Assembly: GCA_900315675.1 (NCBI GenBank)
Contig: OMZY01000005.1
Coordinates: 1-64,000 of the forward strand
Source: an uncultured Eubacteriales bacterium
GTDB lineage: Bacteria > Bacillota > Clostridia > Christensenellales > Aristaeellaceae
DNA length: 64,000 bases
Direction of reading: 5' to 3'
Within the stretch, counting starts at the first letter, position 1, and each line of letters opens with the position of its first letter. Made by a program: the position numbers and the translations under genes. Positions 58,594 to 64,000 of the stretch are shown piece by piece. Below the pieces are notes generated by a model that saw only the letters and a list, made by a program, of their open reading frames with translations, ran no database searches and was not told where the DNA came from.

Positions 58594-60338
58594 ATATGTT
58601 CTGGAAGAATGTACAGCGGAGATATGCGCTGACGGACAACGGCATCCGGAATATCAAAAAGGGAACGGCCTGGACGGTGATCGTGAACCTGATCGTGATC
58701 TCCGGCATGAGCATCCTCTATACGCTGATGTCCGGCCTGATGGATACGCTGACCAAGGGAGCCCCGCTGCCGAACGCGCTGGTGTTTACAGGCATTACGG
58801 CAGTATTCCTCCTGATTTCCTACCTGGCGCACCTGCAGCAGTACAAGGCAACCTACGGACTGGTCTACGGCGAGGTGAAAAACGCCCGGCTGGGCCTGGC
58901 GGAGCGCCTGCGCAGGCTGCCGCTTGGCTACTTCGGCAAGCGTGACCTGGCGGACCTGACGGAAACCCTGATGGGCGACGTGAACCGGCTGGAGCACGTA
59001 TGGTCCCACTGCCTGAGCTACCTTTACGGCTCCTGGATTTCCACAACGCTGATTGCCGCAGGCATGCTGATCTACAACTGGAAACTGGCGCTGGCCTGCC
59101 TGTGGGGCGTACCGGTGGCCTTTATCCTGCTCTTCGGCAGCCGGAAGGTACACAAAGCCCAGTCGGAAAACCACAAGAAGGCCGCGGTGCAGGTGGCGGA
59201 CGGCATCCAGGAGACGCTGGAGAATATCCGGGAAATCCGGGCAACCAACCGGGAGGACCGCTTCCTGGAGGAACTGAACGGAAAGATCGACCGGAGCGAG
59301 AAGGTCCAGATCAAGGGCGAACTGACCATCGGCATCTTTGTCAACCTGGCCGGCGTCATTATGCGCCTGGGCGTGGCAACCACCATCCTGACCGGCACGG
59401 GGATGATCCTTTCCGGACAGATCGATTTTATGCAGCTGTTTATGTTCCTGCTGGCCATCACCCGGGTTTACGCGCCCTTTGACCAGGCGCTGGCGCTGAT
59501 TGCGGAGATGTTTGTGTCCCAGGTGTCCGCGGGCCGGCTGCGGGAGGTGCAGGAAACCCCGACCGCGGAAGGCTCGGAAGTGTTCATGCCCAAGGGCCAC
59601 GATATCGAATTCCGCAACGTCAGCTTCGCCTATGACAACCAGGAAGTGCTCAGCGGCGTCAGCTTTACCGCCAGGGAAGGAGAGGTTACGGCGCTGGTCG
59701 GACCTTCCGGCTCCGGCAAGAGCACCTGCGCCCGGCTCGCGGCCCGGCTGTGGGACGCTGACAGGGGAGAAATCCTGGTGGGTGGCGTTGACATTGAAGG
59801 TATTGATCCGGAAGTGCTGCTGAGCGATTATTCCATGGTGTTCCAGGATGTGGTGCTGTTTGACGACACCGTGATGGAAAATATCCGGCTGGGCAAATAC
59901 GGCGCCACGGACGAAGAGGTGCTGGCGGCGGCAAAGGCGGCTAACTGCGACGAATTTGTGGACAAACTGCCCAACGGCTATGCCACGCCCATCGGTGAAA
60001 ACGGCGCCAAGCTTTCCGGCGGTGAGCGCCAGCGGATCTCCATTGCCCGGGCGCTGCTGAAGAACGCGCCGATCGTCCTGCTGGACGAGGCGACGGCTTC
60101 CCTGGATGTGGAGAACGAAACGAAGGTGCAGGGCGCCCTGTCCCGCCTGCTGACGGGGAAGACGGTGCTGGTAATTGCTCACCGGATGCGCACGGTGGAA
60201 GCCGCGGACAAGATCGTGGTGCTGGCCGACGGCAAGGTGGCCGAGGAAGGCAGCCCCGCGGAACTGCTGAAGAAGGAAGACGGACTGTTCCGCCGTATGA
60301 CCCGGCTGCAGACGGCCGGCGCGGAATGGAGCATCTGA
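58590..60338 (+). CDS. ABC transporter, fused permease-ATPase subunit B, 582 aa
   Basis: The GTG at 58590 overlaps the previous stop (GTGA); the ATG at 58596 is also possible. Earlier in-frame starts lie inside the previous gene. Membrane domain (1-320) and ATPase with 'GPSGSGKST', 'LSGGERQRISIARA', 'VLLDEATASLD' intact. Partner of the preceding gene. Both ATPase sites look complete, unlike many heterodimeric exporters. Confidence 0.93.
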   Translation: MNMFWKNVQRRYALTDNGIRNIKKGTAWTVIVNLIVISGMSILYTLMSGLMDTLTKGAPLPNALVFTGITAVFLLISYLAHLQQYKATYGLVYGEVKNARLGLAERLRRLPLGYFGKRDLADLTETLMGDVNRLEHVWSHCLSYLYGSWISTTLIAAGMLIYNWKLALACLWGVPVAFILLFGSRKVHKAQSENHKKAAVQVADGIQETLENIREIRATNREDRFLEELNGKIDRSEKVQIKGELTIGIFVNLAGVIMRLGVATTILTGTGMILSGQIDFMQLFMFLLAITRVYAPFDQALALIAEMFVSQVSAGRLREVQETPTAEGSEVFMPKGHDIEFRNVSFAYDNQEVLSGVSFTAREGEVTALVGPSGSGKSTCARLAARLWDADRGEILVGGVDIEGIDPEVLLSDYSMVFQDVVLFDDTVMENIRLGKYGATDEEVLAAAKAANCDEFVDKLPNGYATPIGENGAKLSGGERQRISIARALLKNAPIVLLDEATASLDVENETKVQGALSRLLTGKTVLVIAHRMRTVEAADKIVVLADGKVAEEGSPAELLKKEDGLFRRMTRLQTAGAEWSI

Positions 60339-60363
60339 CCGGACAGGCAAGGAGGAAAAAAGG

Positions 60364-60867
60364 ATGAACTGGCCCCGGATTATCCTGGACGGACTCACGA
60401 TGGCCCTGGTTTTCAATGCGGTGGCGCTGCTGGGCTTCCTGGTGGTGCCGCAGGCCTACAGCACCATGTTTCCCAAAGACATTAAGGAAGCCGCCGCACC
60501 CTATGTGGAAAAGAAGGACGTGCGGATCATGAAATGGATCCTGCACCCGCTCTATATCCTGCTGGTGCTCTTCTGGGGCGTCAGCGGGCGGATGGCGGGA
60601 ATGACCGGCTTCTGGCCGCTGTTCTGGGCAGGTTATGCGGAAATGACCATGGTAAGCATTACCGATTTCATCATCCTGGACTGCATCCTGCCGCAGAGGA
60701 TCACCCATATGATCAAAGGAGCGGAGGGCTGCAGGGGATGGGAACGGAAGGAATGGCTGAAAACGCTGGCCATTCCGGAACACGGACTGATGTGGACCCT
60801 GGTGATGTGCCCCCTGGCGGGACTGTTCGTGGCAGGCATCGGCCTGCTGACCGGGCTGTTCTGCTGA
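60364..60867 (+). CDS. Four-helix membrane protein of unknown function, 167 aa
   Basis: AAGGAGG precedes ATG 60364. Four hydrophobic helices (about 8-28, 55-75, 80-105, 135-165) with cytoplasmic charged loops ('MFPKDIKEAAAPYVEKKDVR'). No family recognised. Cotranscribed with the ABC pair; terminator follows. Confidence 0.8.
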   Translation: MNWPRIILDGLTMALVFNAVALLGFLVVPQAYSTMFPKDIKEAAAPYVEKKDVRIMKWILHPLYILLVLFWGVSGRMAGMTGFWPLFWAGYAEMTMVSITDFIILDCILPQRITHMIKGAEGCRGWERKEWLKTLAIPEHGLMWTLVMCPLAGLFVAGIGLLTGLFC

Positions 60868-60910
60868 CGGATTCCGAAATGCAGTAAGCACAATCCGGCA
60901 TGACCGGGAG

Positions 60911-60944
60911 GAGCGCCGCCTGTGACGGGCGGCGCCCTTTTTTT
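60911..60944 (+). terminator. Rho-independent terminator
   Basis: GCGCCGCC-TGTGAC-GGGCGGCGC followed by CC and TTTTTTT. Confidence 0.85.
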
Positions 60945-60997
60945 CTGAAATTTTCTTTTTTCTGTGCGAAAGCCCCTTCCTTTTCCCCGGAAAGAGT

Positions 60998-61028
60998 GCT
61001 ATACTCCTATATTGTTAGTTTAATCTAA
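60998..61028 (+). promoter_or_regulatory. Promoter with operator 6
   Basis: Extended -10 TGCTATACT (60997-61005; weak -35 TTCCTT at 60977). TTAG-TTTAAT-CTAA (61015-61028) covers the start region. Confidence 0.75.
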
Positions 61029-61152
61029 CGATTAAAGAATGAATCCTGCCAGCGGCAGACAATCAAGCAGGAACCGGCTGCGAACGGAAAATATAGGCAT
61101 ATATAACAAGCAGGACCGGAAAAAGAACGGAACAGAAAGAGGCACAGGAAAA

Positions 61153-61785
61153 ATGAGATACGCGGGAATGCCGGCAGGCATGTGGACGCTGTTCAGAAAT
61201 TCCTTCCGGAAAAACCTGGGCGACGTGCTGGGGTATGACCGGGAAAAGGCCGGGGAAGTTACGGAAAAGGCAAAAAAGGATTACCGGATGCTGATCCGGA
61301 GACTGCCCGAATTTGAAAAGGGAGACCGGTTCAAAATGAATATTGTGAACTGCGCCCTTTTTTCAGCTTTCTGCCTGCATATGCATCCAAAGCCGACCGT
61401 GGAACAGATGACGGAGTTTTATAACCGGTCCATGATGATTCCCGCCATGCGCTTCTTCTGCCGGCTTTCCGGCAGGAAGAAATTTACCGCAAAGGACATT
61501 GAGGGAATGAAGAAAACGGAAGCGCTTCGGGCGGCGGACCGGAATCCCTATTCCTGGAATATGATCTATATTCCATATCAGGACGGCTCCGGGTACGAGG
61601 CCAGGTTCTTCCGGTGCGGGATCTGCCGGCTGATGAAGGAACTGAACCTTTATGAATACGTTCCGGCCATGTGCAGGCTGGACTACACCATGGCGGACGC
61701 GAGCGGAGCAAGCCGGTTTGTGCGGGAATACACCCTGGCGTCCGGCGGGCCGTACTGCGACTGCGGATATAAAAAACTGAACTGA
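61153..61785 (+). CDS. ATC-hydrolase-family protein 1, 210 aa
   Basis: Start 61153 (MRYAGMPAGM); a longer frame to 61039 has no good RBS. The C-terminal half matches the L-2-amino-thiazoline-4-carboxylate hydrolase family: 'ARFFRCGICRLMKELNLYEYVPAMCRLDYTMAD' and 'YTLASGGPYCDCGYKK'. The family hydrolyses ATC ring systems in cysteine pathways but many members are uncharacterised. First gene behind operator 6. Confidence 0.85.
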   Translation: MRYAGMPAGMWTLFRNSFRKNLGDVLGYDREKAGEVTEKAKKDYRMLIRRLPEFEKGDRFKMNIVNCALFSAFCLHMHPKPTVEQMTEFYNRSMMIPAMRFFCRLSGRKKFTAKDIEGMKKTEALRAADRNPYSWNMIYIPYQDGSGYEARFFRCGICRLMKELNLYEYVPAMCRLDYTMADASGASRFVREYTLASGGPYCDCGYKKLN

Positions 61786-61797
61786 GGACGTGCTGCC

Positions 61798-62409
61798 ATG
61801 AAGAAAAAGATTTGGGACCTGTACGCGCCGATCTATAAACAGGCGATGAAGGCGGACCAGAAGATTTACAACTTTATGTACGAGCGCATCCCGCAGAAGA
61901 TCCGGGGTATGGAAGTGCTGGAGATTGCCACCGGCCCCGGGCTGCTGGCCAGGCATGTGGCGCCGGCGGCCAGGCGGATGATCGCCACGGACTATTCCGA
62001 CGGCATGATCGCCGAGGCAAAGAAAGGACCGCGGCCTGCCAACCTGGAATTTGAGGTGGCGGACGCCATGAGCCTGCCCTACGCCGACGGCAGCTTTGAC
62101 GCGGTGCTGATTGCCAACGCCCTGCACATTGTGCCGGATCCGCAGAAGGCGCTGCGGGAGATCAGCCGCGTGCTGCGGCCGGGCGGACTGCTGATTGCCC
62201 CGACGTTTGTGGAACACAAGGGAACACTGGGCAGCCGCATCTGGTCCGGCATCCTGCGGATTGCGGGAATCCGGTTTGAGCACCAGTGGTCCGCGCAGGA
62301 ATACCTGAAGTTCCTGGAGGATAACGGCTGGAAAGTGGAATTCAGCAAGGAAATGGCGGCGCGGATCGCATTGATGTACACGGAATGCCGGGAGGCGGAG
62401 AAGAAATGA
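61798..62409 (+). CDS. Class I SAM methyltransferase, 203 aa
   Basis: Motif I 'VLEIATGPGLLARHVA', 'DYSDGMIAEAKK', 'VADAMSLPYADGSFDAVLIANALHIV' and 'LRPGGLLIAPTFVEHKG' are standard Methyltransf_11 features. Soluble. In operon between two ATC-hydrolase-family genes; substrate unknown. Confidence 0.92.
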   Translation: MKKKIWDLYAPIYKQAMKADQKIYNFMYERIPQKIRGMEVLEIATGPGLLARHVAPAARRMIATDYSDGMIAEAKKGPRPANLEFEVADAMSLPYADGSFDAVLIANALHIVPDPQKALREISRVLRPGGLLIAPTFVEHKGTLGSRIWSGILRIAGIRFEHQWSAQEYLKFLEDNGWKVEFSKEMAARIALMYTECREAEKK

Positions 62410-62480
62410 AGATCACCGAGACGGGAAACAGGTCAGGAAAGACCCTGGTGCTGGACGCCATTGCGGCATGCATGCGGTAA
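62406..62480 (+). pseudogene. Short frame, possible remnant of an alpha/beta hydrolase
   Basis: An ATGA-overlapping frame encodes MKITETGNRSGKTLVLDAIAACMR (24 codons). The opening resembles the first strand of alpha/beta hydrolases ('GKTLVL'). It is too short to be a protein of that type; it may be a relic or chance. Confidence 0.2.
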
Positions 62481-62514
62481 ACCGAAACGAAATTCAGAAT
62501 GATGGAGGACAGGC

Positions 62515-63150
62515 ATGAAAGCCTATACACCGGAGAACCTGGTGAAGATCAGCCGGTATAAAAAGTTGTTCCCGACGCTGCCGGAGGAGGTCCGGCAGGA
62601 CGTTTACAGCCGGATGCTGGTGCTGCTGAAGGAAGAGGAAAAGTGGTGCGACAGGGGCAACTACAAGCATATTGCCCAGATCCTGACCACCATCGCCCTG
62701 TACGAAGTGCTGCAGATGCACGGGAAAAGCGAGCCGGAAGCCTACCGGATTATATCCGAAGCCATGTGGGGCGCCCTGACGCCGGAATCCTACCGGAAGA
62801 TGGCCCGGCGGTCCTTTTTCCTTCCGATGATGAAAAAGATCCTGTCCTTCGGATTCCGGCACGGCAGCGGCGCCGGCTGGCAATACACCTGGCACCTGGA
62901 GGAGGATCCGAAAGACCGGTTCCACTTTGAATGCCGGGAATGCGTGTACTGGCACATTTTCAGCGAGCAGAACCTGATGAAGCTGGGCGCGATGTTCTGC
63001 CATTCAGACGTGATCAACTTCGGGAAGCTGCCCTATACGGATTTCAGGAGGACGAAAACCCTCTGCCAGGGCGGGGACTGCTGCGACTTTGACTTCATCC
63101 GCCATAAAACGGACGCCGGAGACGGCTGGGAAAGGTTTGAAAGCGTCTGA
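62515..63150 (+). CDS. ATC-hydrolase-family protein 2, 211 aa
   Basis: GATGGAGG precedes ATG 62515. 'FHFECRECVYWHIFSEQNLMKLGAMFCHSDVINFG' and 'TLCQGGDCCDFDFIRH' match the family's Cys/Asp-containing C-terminal half. Differs strongly from its two neighbours. Terminator follows. Confidence 0.85.
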   Translation: MKAYTPENLVKISRYKKLFPTLPEEVRQDVYSRMLVLLKEEEKWCDRGNYKHIAQILTTIALYEVLQMHGKSEPEAYRIISEAMWGALTPESYRKMARRSFFLPMMKKILSFGFRHGSGAGWQYTWHLEEDPKDRFHFECRECVYWHIFSEQNLMKLGAMFCHSDVINFGKLPYTDFRRTKTLCQGGDCCDFDFIRHKTDAGDGWERFESV

Positions 63151-63169
63151 CCGGACAGGAAAACAGAAG

Positions 63170-63214
63170 AAAAAAACCGGCACGATCGGAAGGACCGTGC
63201 CGGTACGTTTTTTG
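63170..63214. terminator. Bidirectional terminator
   Basis: ACCGGCACG / CGTGCCGGT stem (63176-63184/63196-63204) with A run upstream and T run downstream; serves convergent genes. Confidence 0.85.
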
Positions 63215-63222
63215 CTCCGGTT

Positions 63223-63867
63223 TCACCGGGGATCTTTGATTTTGTCGGGAACCACCCAGTAATCACACATGGTTCCGCCGGAGGCCAGGGTCTGGTCCCT
63301 GTGCAGGACCGCGTGGTTGGCCTCAGTGATCAGGTAGTCCAGTTCGCAGCAGACGGGAAGGATTTCCATATATCCGTATTTCCGCGCGTAATTGTTGAGC
63401 GGGCAGTTGGTGAAATAGTAGTAAACGCCGTCCCGGTGCTTTTTCTCATCGATATTGTAATCCCAGGTTTTATCCCGGTACTGCGGGCGCTGATCCGCCC
63501 AGGCCTTCTTTTCATAGAGGCCTTTCCAGGACTGCTGCAGTTCCTCCGGATTGTTCATATCCCTTTTGCTCAGCATTTTAGTCATCATCGGGCTTTTTGC
63601 CATTTTCCGGATGACCGGCCGGAAACCGTCAGGCGTGATGGCACCGCCCGCGGCTTTCCAGACGGCCATGAGGACGAAGCACATATAGATGTTGCCGGCC
63701 ATGGGGTTGTCCGCGCCGATGTCGTCCACCTGGGTGAGCATTTCCCGGTAGACGCCGGGCGCGTTTTTCAGCGCCCGGCGGGTGATTTCCTTACCGTAGG
63801 CTTCCCGCAGCGGTTTCCGGAGGAGTACGGAGAACAGCCGCAGGTACAGCCCTTTGTATTTCATCAT
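63223..63867 (-). CDS. ATC-hydrolase-family protein 3, 214 aa
   Basis: Start at 63867 (63864 is an alternative). 'CPLNNYARKYGYMEILPVCCELDYLITEANHAVLHRDQTLASGGTMCDYW' pattern matches the C-terminal half of the family closely. Convergent with protein 2. Whether it shares the iron control is unknown: no TTAG-N6-CTAA is seen between 63868 and the end. Confidence 0.85.
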   Translation of the reverse strand: MMKYKGLYLRLFSVLLRKPLREAYGKEITRRALKNAPGVYREMLTQVDDIGADNPMAGNIYMCFVLMAVWKAAGGAITPDGFRPVIRKMAKSPMMTKMLSKRDMNNPEELQQSWKGLYEKKAWADQRPQYRDKTWDYNIDEKKHRDGVYYYFTNCPLNNYARKYGYMEILPVCCELDYLITEANHAVLHRDQTLASGGTMCDYWVVPDKIKDPR

Positions 63868-63908
63868 TTTTATCCGCCTCTTTTAACGTTGTGAAATAAC
63901 GGCCGAAA

Positions 63909-64000
63909 TCAGGCCGCGTCATCCTCAGCGGATTCTTCGCCCTGGTCCGCGCTTTCATACATGACAGAAGTCTCACCGGTTTCAACGGTCAGGGGAGCTC
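63909..64000 (-). CDS. C-terminal end of an unknown protein (partial)
   Basis: An open frame runs from the window edge to TGA at 63909-63911 on the minus strand: 'PLTVETGETSVMYESADQG', then an acidic tail. Too short to name. Consistent with a gene upstream of the ATC-hydrolase 3 gene. Confidence 0.5.
   Translation of the reverse strand, partial: APLTVETGETSVMYESADQGEESAEDDAA

Noticed and set aside
58493-58945. Plus-strand frame across the two ABC transporter genes
   Set aside because: Out of frame with both; the GTGA junction at 58590 explains translation of the second gene.

Overview
The window looks like a chromosome segment of a GC-rich member of the Clostridia (Bacillota), most likely a gut or rumen lineage of the Christensenellales/Aristaeella type. 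This is inferred from AGGAGG-type ribosome binding sites, frequent GTG/TTG starts, Gram-positive signal peptides, DUF3793/flavodoxin and DUF4418 iron genes, and SGNH and GH31 carbohydrate enzymes. I see no rRNA, tRNA, CRISPR array, phage or intact transposase gene. The genes are separated by unusually elaborate intergenic repeat mosaics.

Layout. 0.4-4.1 kb: two secreted proteins that share a duplicated leader. 4.6-7.4 kb: a large HExxH/HTH protein and an AbiEi antitoxin whose AbiEii toxin has been reduced to a stub. 7.5-14.3 kb: an SGNH hydrolase, two membrane GGDEF proteins, a SIMPL protein and a secreted protein of unknown function. 15.2-27.5 kb: one co-directional operon (LRR surface protein, two membrane-fusion-type adaptors, two very large propeller-plus-solute-binding proteins, two sugar-type ABC permeases, a MacB-like membrane protein) with no ATPase gene. 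27.8-30.3 kb: an ECF sigma factor, its membrane partner interrupted by one in-frame stop, and a YdcF-like protein. 30.5-36.2 kb: an NAD-dependent epimerase, a GH31 glucosidase and a membrane MutS-family ATPase. 36.7-41.8 kb: the NfeD/FloA operon, a degenerate ImmA/IrrE-like protein, a CNNM/CorC-type transporter and a MarR regulator with a clear autoregulatory promoter.

42.6-64 kb is an iron island. A minus-strand operon (AraC, DtxR-family regulator, zinc ribbon) is divergent from a long plus-strand operon: FTR1 permease, P19-like iron protein, DUF2318 Fe-S membrane protein, two FtsX permeases (the second carrying an inserted FMN_bind domain with a flavinylation motif), an ATPase, DUF4418, a third FtsX permease and a second ATPase. 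DUF3793, flavodoxin and ZinT-like genes follow, then a methyltransferase, a pair of fused ABC transporters and a cluster of three ATC-hydrolase-family genes with another methyltransferase. Six copies of a 14-bp palindrome TTAG-N6-CTAA lie at the promoters of these units and define a likely DtxR-type iron regulon.

The intergenic mosaics use recurring modules: a degenerate 7-bp repeat (AATKMWN), arrays of exactly four small hairpins set in that heptad, a two-hairpin element with compensatory changes in five copies, a hairpin family with a fixed TAC bulge, and long REP-like palindromes. The hairpin arrays, the two-hairpin element, the FMN_bind-containing permease and the TTAG-N6-CTAA regulon are the observations I consider most worth pursuing.
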